Part shown: positions 6,048 to 13,082 of the stretch, one piece after another
Layout: each line of letters opens with the position of its first letter
Position numbering within the stretch: position 1 is the first letter of the stretch
NCBI GenBank assembly: GCA_019420945.1
Contig: JAHZGF010000066.1
Span: 1 to 13,082, forward strand
DNA length: 13,082 nt
Source of the DNA: Clostridiales bacterium
Lineage (GTDB): Bacteria > Bacillota > Clostridia > Oscillospirales > Oscillospiraceae
Reading direction: 5' to 3'
Program-made: the position numbers and the translations under genes
Notes under the pieces: model-generated
Told to the model about the DNA's origin: nothing
The model's input: the letters and a program-made list of their open reading frames with translations, nothing else
Databases searched by the model: none

Positions 6048-7841
6048 ATGAGCAAACAGAAAAAAACAAAGCAGCCGCCGGTGCTGGGCAGGCTGCTGGA
6101 ATACGCCGGAGGGCATAAGTGGCTGTCCGTCTTGGGCTGCGGGCTGTCCGGCGTTTCGGCGGCAGCCGGCATTTTCCCATTCGTCTTTGTCTGGTACGCG
6201 GCCCGTGGCATTTTAACGCCGGGAGGCGGCGTTTCGGCAGGGCTTGCCCGCTACGGCTGGTATGCGCTGGCGGCGGCGCTTCTGAGCGCGGCGATCTATT
6301 TCGCCGGGCTCATGTGTACGCACCTTGCGGCCTTCCGGGTGGCGACGAATATGCGAAAGGCGGCGGTCGCCCATCTCATTGACCTGCCTCTGGGGTACTT
6401 TAACGCTAATCTCACGGGGCGGCTTCGCAAGCAGATCGACGACAACGCAGCGCTGACAGAAACGCTCCTTGCCCACACCATCCCCGACGCGGTGGGCGGG
6501 ATCGTAACGCCGATACTGGCGGTGGGACTGCTCTTCGTTTTTGACTGGCGCATGGGGCTTGCCTGCCTGATCCCCATGATTATCGGGCTTGTCTGCCTGA
6601 TGACCATGATGACCGGGACAGGCATGAAGTTCTTTGAGGAATACCAGCGCGCCGGAGAGCGTATTTCCGCCGAGGCCACAGAGTATGTCCGGGGCATCCC
6701 GGTGGTGAAGGTGTTCCAGCAGACGGTTTACTCCTTCAAGAGCTTTCATGCCGCCATCCTCAGCTACCGCGACCTTGCCAGCGGCTACGCCATGATGTGC
6801 CGTATGCCCTACACGCTGCTTACGGTGGTGCTGAACGCCATGTTCCTGTTTCTCATGCCCTTGGGAATGGTTCTCATCGGCGGCGCGGCAGACGGTTGGG
6901 CGGTGCTGGCCGATCTGGTGTTTTACATCTTCTTCGCGCCCCAGCTTGCCTTTATGATGGAGCGGCTGATGTACGCGGTCAACGCACAGATGGAGGCCGC
7001 CGAGGCAGTGAACAAGCTGGAGGCGATATTGAAGGAGTCGCCCTTTCCCGAGCCTGCGGCGGACAGCGGAAGCAAGCCCGCGGACAGCAGCATTTCCTTT
7101 GAAAACGTCACCTTTTCCTATGACGGCGCGGACAGGCCCGCGCTGACGAATGTGAGCTTCCATCTGCCGCAGGGGGAGGCGTGGGCGTTGGTGGGCCCCT
7201 CCGGCGGCGGCAAAACCACCATCGCCCGGCTGATCCCGCGCTTTTTCGATGTGCAGGCAGGGGCAGTGCTCCTGGGCGGACGGGATGTGCGAAGCATCCC
7301 CACCGCGGAGCTGATGGAGCAGATCTCCTTTGTCTTTCAGGAGGTGCGCCTGTTTAAGAAAAGCATCCGCGACAACATCCGCGCCGCTCGGCCAGACGCC
7401 ACCGAGGCGGAGATATTACAAGCGGCGCAGCTTGCTCAGTGCGGCGATATTCTGGAAAAGACGCCGGGCGGGCTGGACGCTGTGATCGGCGCCAAGGGCG
7501 TGTACCTCTCCGGCGGTGAGATGCAGCGCATCGCGCTGGCGAGGGCAATCTTAAAGGACGCACCTATCGTGGTGCTGGATGAGGCAAGCTCCTTTGCAGA
7601 CCCCGAGAACGAGGCGAAGATACAAAAGGCCTTCGAGGCGCTGATGAAGGGCAAAACTGTGTTAATGATCGCCCACCGCCTGTCCACGGTGCGGAACATG
7701 GATCGCATCCTCGTCATCCGGGACGGCGAGATCGCCGAGGAAGGAAAGCACGACGAGCTTCTTGAAAAGGGCGGCGTATACGCCGCCATGTGGGAGGAAT
7801 ACCAAAAGGCCGCGCAGTGGAAGGTAGGAGGTGCCGCATGA
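6048..7841 (+). CDS. ABC half-transporter with fused membrane and ATPase domains, first partner (YbtP/YbtQ-like)
   Basis: The 597-residue protein has an exporter-type (type IV) membrane domain of about six helices (about 25-325) followed by a nucleotide-binding domain. Walker A is GPSGGGKTT (383-391), the Q-loop Q431, the signature LSGGE (487-491), Walker B IVVLDE (507-512) and the H-loop H543; all catalytic residues are present. Its D-loop reads SFADPENE where most members have SxLDxENE, a form I associate with the YbtP/YbtQ/IrtAB group. AAAGGA (6033-6038) lies nine bases before the ATG. It overlaps the next half-transporter as ATGA, so the two likely form a heterodimer. YbtPQ and IrtAB import ferric siderophores despite the exporter fold, so direction cannot be read from the fold. 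Confidence 0.88.
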   Translation: MSKQKKTKQPPVLGRLLEYAGGHKWLSVLGCGLSGVSAAAGIFPFVFVWYAARGILTPGGGVSAGLARYGWYALAAALLSAAIYFAGLMCTHLAAFRVATNMRKAAVAHLIDLPLGYFNANLTGRLRKQIDDNAALTETLLAHTIPDAVGGIVTPILAVGLLFVFDWRMGLACLIPMIIGLVCLMTMMTGTGMKFFEEYQRAGERISAEATEYVRGIPVVKVFQQTVYSFKSFHAAILSYRDLASGYAMMCRMPYTLLTVVLNAMFLFLMPLGMVLIGGAADGWAVLADLVFYIFFAPQLAFMMERLMYAVNAQMEAAEAVNKLEAILKESPFPEPAADSGSKPADSSISFENVTFSYDGADRPALTNVSFHLPQGEAWALVGPSGGGKTTIARLIPRFFDVQAGAVLLGGRDVRSIPTAELMEQISFVFQEVRLFKKSIRDNIRAARPDATEAEILQAAQLAQCGDILEKTPGGLDAVIGAKGVYLSGGEMQRIALARAILKDAPIVVLDEASSFADPENEAKIQKAFEALMKGKTVLMIAHRLSTVRNMDRILVIRDGEIAEEGKHDELLEKGGVYAAMWEEYQKAAQWKVGGAA

Positions 7842-9580
7842 TCGAACGCATCCGCAAAAAATACGCCATGACGGAGAAGGGCGCAAAAGACTATGTGGCC
7901 GCCGTGTTCTGGTCCGTACTGGTCAACATCAGCAAAATGCTGCCGGTGGGCGTGCTGGCCACGGCACTCTCCGGCATCGTAGAGGCACTGACAAACGGCA
8001 CCGACCCAAGGGCGGGGCTTACGCGCTTTCTGGTCGCGGGCGTCCTTGCCCTCGCCGCGCTCTTTGTGACCTTTCTGATCCAGTACAAAGCCCTATACGA
8101 AGCCACCTACCGGGAGAGTGCCAACCGCCGTATCCGGCTGGCGGAGGTGCTGCGCCAGCTTCCGCTGTCCTTCTTCGGAAACCGTGACCTGACTGACCTG
8201 ACCACCACCATCATGGGGGATACGGAGACGCTGGAAAAGGCCTTCTCCCACTTTTACCCCGCCATGCACGGCGCGCTCATCTCCACGGCGCTGATTTCCG
8301 CAGGCATGCTGCTTTACGACTGGCGGATGGCGATGGCTCTTTTGTGGGTGGTGCCCGCATCGCTGCTGATGGTCTATCTCTCCCGGCGCATGGAAAAGCG
8401 GCATATAAAGAAGGGTCTCGTCACCCGCCGCGCGGCCACTGACGCCATGCAGGAGGCACTGGAGTGCGCGCCGGAGATCAAGGCGTGCAACCAGAAGGCG
8501 CGGTATATCGCTGACCTGAACCGCAGGCTGGACGAGGCGGAGCAGGACACCATCCGGGGCGAGCTGTTCACAGGCTCCGTGGTCACGGCGGCACAGTCCT
8601 TCCTAAAGCTGGGCATCGCCACCACCGTCCTCACGGGGGTGACACTCATGAGCCGCGGCGACCTGTCGCTGATCCCGTTTCTGATGTTCCTTATCGCCGC
8701 CACCCGGGTATATGATCCCATCGGCTCCATGTTTGCCAACATGGCCGCGGTTTTCGCCTGCGAGGTGCGCATCGAGCGTATGCAGGAGATCGAGAACGAA
8801 AAGCGCATGACCGGCATGACTGAATATGATCCAGACGGCTACGACATCCGCTTTGAGCACGTGACCTTTGCCTACCGGGAAAAAGAGGATGTGCTAAGGG
8901 ACGTCTCCTTTACGGCGAAGCAGGGGCAGGTGACGGCGCTGGTGGGCCCCTCCGGCGGCGGCAAATCCACGGCAGCCAAGCTGGCAGCCCGCTTCTGGGA
9001 TCCGGCGGAGGGAACGGTGCGGCTGGGCGGCGTGGATGTGTCCACGGTGGACGGCGAGGCACTGCTGAAAAACTACGCCATCGTATTTCAGGATGTGGTG
9101 CTGTTTGCCGACTCCGTGATGGAAAACATCCGCCTCGGCAAGCGGGACGCCACCGACGAGGAGGTGCTGGCGGCGGCGAAGGCGGCGCAGTGCGACGCCT
9201 TTGTATCCAGGCTGCCGGAGGGCTACCATACCCTGATCGGGGAAAACGGCTCCCGGCTCTCCGGCGGTGAGCGGCAGCGCATCTCCATTGCCCGCGCCAT
9301 CTTGAAGGACGCGCCGGTGATTTTGCTGGATGAGGCAACGGCCTCGCTGGACGTGGAAAACGAAACGGCGGTGCAGGCGGCGCTGTCCGGGCTTATCAAG
9401 GATAAGACAGTGCTCATCATTGCGCACCGCATGCGTACCGTCATGAACGCCGATCAGATCGTCCTGCTCTCCGGCGGCCGCGTGGTTGAGATGGGTTCTC
9501 CGGCCGAGCTGCTGAAAAAGAACGGCCTGTTCCGCCACATGGCACAGCTCCAGAGCGAGAGCATGGAGTGGACGGCGTAG
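7838..9580 (+). CDS. ABC half-transporter with fused membrane and ATPase domains, second partner (YbtP/YbtQ-like)
   Basis: This 580-residue partner has the same layout: membrane domain about 20-310, then Walker A GPSGGGKST (370-378), Q-loop Q418, signature LSGGE (474-478), Walker B VILLDE (494-499), a standard ASLDVENE D-loop and H530. The ATG at 7838 is chosen over the longer reading from 7790 because AGGAGG (7826-7831) is six bases upstream and the start overlaps the previous stop as ATGA. Both ATP sites of the heterodimer look competent, unlike the many heterodimeric exporters with one degenerate site. The position between an iron-type importer and an ECF module matches siaD/siaE in the streptococcal heme operon, but the cargo is not known. 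Confidence 0.88.
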   Translation: MIERIRKKYAMTEKGAKDYVAAVFWSVLVNISKMLPVGVLATALSGIVEALTNGTDPRAGLTRFLVAGVLALAALFVTFLIQYKALYEATYRESANRRIRLAEVLRQLPLSFFGNRDLTDLTTTIMGDTETLEKAFSHFYPAMHGALISTALISAGMLLYDWRMAMALLWVVPASLLMVYLSRRMEKRHIKKGLVTRRAATDAMQEALECAPEIKACNQKARYIADLNRRLDEAEQDTIRGELFTGSVVTAAQSFLKLGIATTVLTGVTLMSRGDLSLIPFLMFLIAATRVYDPIGSMFANMAAVFACEVRIERMQEIENEKRMTGMTEYDPDGYDIRFEHVTFAYREKEDVLRDVSFTAKQGQVTALVGPSGGGKSTAAKLAARFWDPAEGTVRLGGVDVSTVDGEALLKNYAIVFQDVVLFADSVMENIRLGKRDATDEEVLAAAKAAQCDAFVSRLPEGYHTLIGENGSRLSGGERQRISIARAILKDAPVILLDEATASLDVENETAVQAALSGLIKDKTVLIIAHRMRTVMNADQIVLLSGGRVVEMGSPAELLKKNGLFRHMAQLQSESMEWTA

Positions 9581-9650
9581 AAAACCCCGAGGGAAACAGG
9601 ATCCTGAGTACAATATTGGAAAACAAAGTGTCGAAAACAAGGAGGAGTTT

Positions 9651-10253
9651 ATGAAAGAAACAAATAAATGGTCTGTCAGGGATGTGATCACCATGGTGCT
9701 GCTTTCGGCGGTGCTGATCGTGATCCAGCTCGTCGTCAATATGGTCTGCATGGCCAACGACTTTGTCAGCATGGTGCTGTCGGTGGGGATCACCATGTTC
9801 CTCTGCGCGCCGGTCTATATGCTCATGGTCAGCCGGATCGGCAAACGGTTTGTGACGCTGATCTATATGACGATCCTCGGTGTGATTTTCCTGCTGATGG
9901 GCAACTGGTTTTTGCTTCCTTATTATGTTCTCGTGGGGATCCTCTGCGAGTTGATTCTCTGGAAGGAAGGCTCCTGCCAAAAGCCGAAACGGCTGACCGC
10001 CGCCTGGACGGCGGCGAGCCTGCTGTACAACGGGGTCAATCTGCTGCCCATCTGGTTCTTCTGGGATACCTACTACGATTTTGCGCTGGCAAGCGGTATG
10101 GAGCAGAGCTACATCGATTCCTATGTGCGTTACTACACCTCTCCCGGCTGGCTGGCCTTTATTCTGCTGTTCACGACGCTGATGGGCTTTTTAGGCTGCA
10201 TGGTGGGCAGTCGGCTGATCCGCAGGCATTTTCAGAAGGCCGGCGTTCTATGA
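9651..10253 (+). CDS. MptD/Trep_Strep-family ECF transporter S component
   Basis: A 200-residue, very hydrophobic protein with about six membrane helices (roughly 11-30, 38-60, 67-85, 86-104, 116-137, 166-187). The order, the NWFLLPYY and GILCELILW segments and the amphipathic C-terminal tail fit the Trep_Strep (PF09605) family of putative substrate-binding S components of energy-coupling-factor importers. AGGAGG (9640-9645) lies five bases before the ATG. The following genes encode a T component and a double ATPase, making a complete dedicated (group I) ECF transporter. In group A Streptococcus a related S component (SiaF) belongs to an ECF heme importer, so heme or another iron chelate is a reasonable guess. 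The 70-base gap before it (9581-9650) shows no clear promoter or terminator. Confidence 0.85.
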   Translation: MKETNKWSVRDVITMVLLSAVLIVIQLVVNMVCMANDFVSMVLSVGITMFLCAPVYMLMVSRIGKRFVTLIYMTILGVIFLLMGNWFLLPYYVLVGILCELILWKEGSCQKPKRLTAAWTAASLLYNGVNLLPIWFFWDTYYDFALASGMEQSYIDSYVRYYTSPGWLAFILLFTTLMGFLGCMVGSRLIRRHFQKAGVL

Positions 10254-10948
10254 GAGCGGACGCATCCTTTGCGGTGCCGGTCAAGCTGTGGGCGCTGCTG
10301 TGCGTCTTTGCCGGAGTGACGATCGGCGGGAATGTGCTGCTCACCTGCATCCTGACCGGCGGGGCGCTTCTTTATCTCGTCCTGCAGCGGAACTTCCGCC
10401 TTGCCGCGTCCTATGGCTGCTTTTATCTGCTGCTGGCGCTGCTGCTGTACGGCATCCGCTTCCACGGGCTGCGCATGCCGGTCTTTTCGGAATTTTATGT
10501 TCTGATGTTCTGGAATCTGTCACCGATCTTTCTGGTGTCATGGGATCTGATCACCACGCCGCCGGGGATGCTCTCCGCGTTCTTATCCCGCCTCCGTATG
10601 CCTACCCCGTTCATTCTCGGGCTTCTTGTGGTCTTTCGCTTCTTCCCCACCATGCGGACGGAGCTAAAGGGGGTAGGCAGGTCCATGAAAAACCGAGGGC
10701 GGACCGCAGCGGGGCAGCTGCTCGCACATCCCGTACAGAGCATGGAGTATGTGCTGGTTCCGTTTCTTCTTCGGGTATTGCAGCTCGCCGATCAGCTTTC
10801 CGTTTCCGCCGTTGCAAGGGGTGCGGAGCGTCCGGGCGTGCGCGGCAGCTATTATGAGAAAAGGGCTGGGACGCGGGATCACATCGCGGCAGCCGTATGT
10901 GCGATAGTCACGGCTTCCTATTTGGTTTTGGAAAGGAGCATGGCATGA
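10250..10948 (+). CDS. ECF transporter transmembrane (T) component, EcfT/CbiQ-like
   Basis: This 232-residue membrane protein links the S component to the ATPase. It has four to five N-terminal hydrophobic helices, a cytoplasmic helical region with the coupling motifs SMKNRG (145-150) and ARGAERPG (189-196), and a last helix near 212-226. The x-Arg-Gly motifs are the EcfT signature that docks into the ATPase grooves. Its ATG overlaps the S-component stop as ATGA, behind a modest AGAAGG (10234-10239). The same frame stays open back to 9668, but that stretch is out of frame with the well-supported S component and has no ribosome site. It ends in a further ATGA overlap with the ATPase. Confidence 0.85.
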   Translation: MRADASFAVPVKLWALLCVFAGVTIGGNVLLTCILTGGALLYLVLQRNFRLAASYGCFYLLLALLLYGIRFHGLRMPVFSEFYVLMFWNLSPIFLVSWDLITTPPGMLSAFLSRLRMPTPFILGLLVVFRFFPTMRTELKGVGRSMKNRGRTAAGQLLAHPVQSMEYVLVPFLLRVLQLADQLSVSAVARGAERPGVRGSYYEKRAGTRDHIAAAVCAIVTASYLVLERSMA

Positions 10949-12342
10949 TCGAGCTTATACGCGCTTCTTTTCAATACGAAAACTCAGACAGAGGCGTGCG
11001 GGACATCTCCCTTTCGGTAAAAGGCGGCGAATGCGTCGTGCTGACGGGGCTCTCCGGCTGCGGCAAGACCACCGTGACAAGGCTTGTCAACGGGCTTGCG
11101 CCGTCCTATTACCCCGGAGCCTTCAGCGGAAGCGTGAGGATAGACGGCAAGGACATATCAAGGCTTTCCACATGGGAGATCGGGCGTTTGGTGGGAAGCG
11201 TTTTTCAGGACCCCAAAAGCCAGTTCTTTTCCTCTGAGCTTGCCGGAGAGGTCGCCTTTCCCTGCGAGAATTACGGCCTGTCCGCCCGGGAGATACGGGA
11301 GAGGACGGACGCCGCCATAGAGGCGTTGAAGCTGTCCCATTTGAAAGACAGGGCAGTTGACATCCTCTCAAGCGGAGAAAAGCAGCGGGCGGCCATTGCG
11401 TCCGTATATGCCATGAAGCCAAAGGCCTTTGTGTGTGATGAGCCGACGGCTAACCTGGATGCCGCCGGGACGAGGCAGCTTGCGCAGACCCTCCGGCAGC
11501 TCAAGGAACAGGGCTTTACCCTGCTCATCGCGGAGCATCGGATCGACTGGCTGATGGGGATCGCAGACCGGTTTTTATATCTGCGGGACGGCAGAATAGA
11601 GGTCGAGTATACACCGGAGGATTTGCTCCGCCTGCCGGAAGCAGACATCTTAGGTATGGGCCTGCGCTCTCCGCACGAGGGAAAGTGCCCTCCCTCTCCC
11701 TCCGTATTAGACGAAAGCCCTGCCGTCTTGAAGACAGCAGGGCTCTCGAAAAGAATACGCAAGGAAGTTATTTTTGAGGATATTTCGCTGTCTGTTCCAG
11801 AGGGCGGCGTGACCGCCATAACAGGGCAAAACGGTGCAGGGAAAACCACCCTTGCGCAGATCCTCTGCGGGCTGGCAAGGCAGACAAGGGGGCATATCCT
11901 GATAGATGGAAAAAAAGCAAGAGCGGCAGTCCGGCGCAGGGATATCTATTACTGCGGCAACGACACGTCAACGCAGTTTTTTACGGCAAGCGTGGCGGAG
12001 GAGCTGCTGCTGAATACCGAATTGACAGAAGAAAACAAAGACCGTGCCAGACATTTACTGAAGGAGTTTGGACTTTACGAGTACAGGGACGCGCACCCGT
12101 CTGCCCTGTCCGGTGGACAGAAGCAGCGGCTTGCCATAGCCTGCGCCATCTTTTCCGGCCGCAGGATATTGATACTCGATGAGCCCACCAGCGGCCTTGA
12201 CGGGCAGAATATGCGCCTGATTGCAGAAAGGCTGAAAAGCGAAGCGCGGAACGGCAGGACCATTCTCGTGATCACCCACGACAGGGAGCTGATCGAGAGC
12301 TGCTGCGATAACATTGTGGAGGTTAAAAAACGATCATCATGA
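10945..12342 (+). CDS. ECF transporter ATPase with two fused nucleotide-binding domains (EcfA1-EcfA2 type)
   Basis: The 465-residue protein holds both ATPase domains. Domain one: Walker A GLSGCGKTT (35-43), Q88 in VFQDPKSQFF, signature LSSGEKQR (141-148), Walker B VCDEP (163-167), H198. Domain two: Walker A GQNGAGKTT (294-302), signature LSGGQ (388-392), Walker B LILDEP (409-414) and the H in VITHD near 445. In domain two the Q-loop position reads CGNDTSTQFF, so the usual Gln seems to be Asn339. The start at 10945 follows AAGGAG (10933-10938) by six bases and overlaps the T component as ATGA; the longer reading from 10897 has no such signal. A Pro/Ser-rich linker (about 243-260) joins the domains. 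It is the last gene of the block. Confidence 0.9.
   Translation: MIELIRASFQYENSDRGVRDISLSVKGGECVVLTGLSGCGKTTVTRLVNGLAPSYYPGAFSGSVRIDGKDISRLSTWEIGRLVGSVFQDPKSQFFSSELAGEVAFPCENYGLSAREIRERTDAAIEALKLSHLKDRAVDILSSGEKQRAAIASVYAMKPKAFVCDEPTANLDAAGTRQLAQTLRQLKEQGFTLLIAEHRIDWLMGIADRFLYLRDGRIEVEYTPEDLLRLPEADILGMGLRSPHEGKCPPSPSVLDESPAVLKTAGLSKRIRKEVIFEDISLSVPEGGVTAITGQNGAGKTTLAQILCGLARQTRGHILIDGKKARAAVRRRDIYYCGNDTSTQFFTASVAEELLLNTELTEENKDRARHLLKEFGLYEYRDAHPSALSGGQKQRLAIACAIFSGRRILILDEPTSGLDGQNMRLIAERLKSEARNGRTILVITHDRELIESCCDNIVEVKKRSS
11716..11744 (+). repeat. Strong hairpin inside the ATPase linker-coding region
   Basis: AGCCCTGC-C-GTCTT (11716-11729) pairs with AAGAC-A-GCAGGGCT (11731-11744) around a single G: 13 of 14 positions match. 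It codes for the stretch ESPAVLKTAGLS at the junction of linker and second domain. No T-run follows. It may be a chance product of the coding sequence, an inserted palindrome that lengthened the linker, or an RNA structure affecting translation between the domains. Confidence 0.5.
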
Positions 12343-12357
12343 AACCGCCAAGGGCCG

Positions 12358-13082
12358 CTATGGGATATCCGCGCTGGAGGAATCGTTTTCCGCTCCTGCT
12401 GGCAGCTCTACCGCGATGGTCGTGCCCTTGTCCGAGCTTTCCTCCACCCAAACGGAGCCGCCGTGGAGATCGGCGATCTCCCACACCAGAGAAAGCCCCA
12501 GTCCCGCGCCGCCGTACTCGCGGCTGCGGGACTTGTCTACCCGGAAGAAGGGCTGGAAGATGCTCCGCTGATATTCCTCCGGAATGCCGCAGCCGGTGTC
12601 GGAGACGCGGAGCAGGAGCTTTTCCAACTCCTGAGTGACAGAAACCCGTACCGAGCCGCCCGGCCGGTTGTACTTGACAGCATTTTCCGTCAGGTTGAAG
12701 AGCAGCCGGTAGATCAGCGCGTCGCTGCCGGTCATGACGCCGTCGCCCTCCGCTTCCAGCGTGATGCTTCGCTTCTCCGCCAGCGGTGCGAGATCTGCGA
12801 AGATCTCCTCGACCATGGGGGCGAGCTGGAGTTGCTCGTTGCGCGCCACCTGCTGCAAATTGCTCATCTCCAGCAGCGTCTTGGTCATCTGCGTCAGCCG
12901 CTCCGTCTGCTCGCGCAAAAGCGTGAGGAATTCCGCCGTCTCCGGCCGCACATCGGGATGCTCCGCGGAAAACAGCTCCAGCTGCGCCTGCATCAGTGCC
13001 AGCGGCGTGCGCAGCTCGTGGGCGGCGTTGCCGGTGAACTGCCGCTGGGCGGCAAAGGCGTTGTTCAGCCGCTCCAGCATCT
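12358..13082 (-). CDS. Sensor histidine kinase, C-terminal part (cut by window edge)
   Basis: The visible 240 residues form the catalytic half of a membrane sensor kinase; the start, sensor and membrane helices lie beyond the window end, and the Met at 13080-13078 is probably internal, at the end of a HAMP-like linker. The H-box is NAAHELRTPL with phospho-acceptor His at residue 21 of the fragment. The N-box is TENAVKYN (131-138), G1 is DTGCGIP (161-167), the F-box is FQPFF (175-179) and G2 is GGAGLGLSL (190-198), so all ATP-binding motifs are intact. A response regulator normally precedes such a gene and should lie off the right edge. It converges on the ECF ATPase with 15 bases between stops and no terminator visible. 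Nothing ties it to iron control. Confidence 0.9.
   Translation of the reverse strand, partial: MLERLNNAFAAQRQFTGNAAHELRTPLALMQAQLELFSAEHPDVRPETAEFLTLLREQTERLTQMTKTLLEMSNLQQVARNEQLQLAPMVEEIFADLAPLAEKRSITLEAEGDGVMTGSDALIYRLLFNLTENAVKYNRPGGSVRVSVTQELEKLLLRVSDTGCGIPEEYQRSIFQPFFRVDKSRSREYGGAGLGLSLVWEIADLHGGSVWVEESSDKGTTIAVELPAGAENDSSSADIP

Noticed and set aside
6213..7163. 316-codon minus-strand open frame opposite the first ABC half-transporter
   Set aside because: It is a shadow of a GC-rich gene with clear ABC motifs; its translation is low-complexity His/Arg/Gly-rich with no domain.
9609..9614. TACAAT as a -10 ahead of the S component
   Set aside because: The -35 position reads CCCGAG; the gene more likely shares the upstream transcript.
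8894..9796. 300-codon minus-strand open frame opposite the second ABC gene and the gap after it
   Set aside because: It crosses from one real gene through the gap into another and has no recognisable family or ribosome site.
9668..10948. Long 426-codon open frame starting inside the S-component gene
   Set aside because: Only the part from the ATG at 10250 is a membrane T component; the upstream part is rich in Arg/His/Gly, has no ribosome site and is out of frame with the well-supported S component.

Overview
The window reads as Gram-positive Clostridia (Firmicutes), probably an anaerobic gut-type member of the Oscillospiraceae/Lachnospiraceae. The support is strong AGGAGG ribosome sites, lipoprotein signals instead of an outer-membrane receptor, tightly overlapping genes and the gene families present. 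No rRNA, tRNA, insertion sequence or CRISPR array is visible. Species assignment is inference.

Layout. (1) 43-561, minus strand: a ClbS/DfsB-family (DUF1706) four-helix protein with a TTG start. (2) 562-842: a regulatory region between divergent genes, with a minus-strand extended -10, two 21-base direct repeats, a plus-strand TATAAT and a palindrome of form GGTTAG-N6-CTAAC. (3) 843-5041, plus strand: a ferric-siderophore/heme-type ABC importer (binding lipoprotein, two FecCD permeases, ATPase) followed by an FMN-binding lipoprotein, all overlapping or nearly so. (4) 5042-5341: a non-coding stretch with a nested inverted repeat, then a consensus promoter overlapped by a 9+9 inverted repeat, the likely TetR operator. 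(5) 5342-12342, plus strand: a TetR regulator, two exporter-fold ABC half-transporters (YbtP/YbtQ-like pair), a Trep_Strep/MptD-family ECF S component, an EcfT-type protein and a fused double EcfA-type ATPase. (6) 12358-13082, minus strand: the C-terminal part of a sensor histidine kinase cut by the window edge.

How the parts may work together. The gene content and order (importer, paired ABC half-transporters, ECF S-T-A module) resemble the later part of the group A Streptococcus sia heme-acquisition operon (siaABC-siaDE-siaFGH). The best reading is an iron/heme or metallophore acquisition island: one ABC importer, one ECF importer, a pair of exporter-fold ABC proteins that in related systems move metallophores, and an extracytoplasmic flavoprotein that could reduce the ferric cargo. 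The same GGTTAG-N6-CTAAC palindrome lies upstream of the first importer gene and between tetR and the ABC pair, which suggests shared control, while a separate TetR operator gates the second block. The cargo cannot be told from the sequence.
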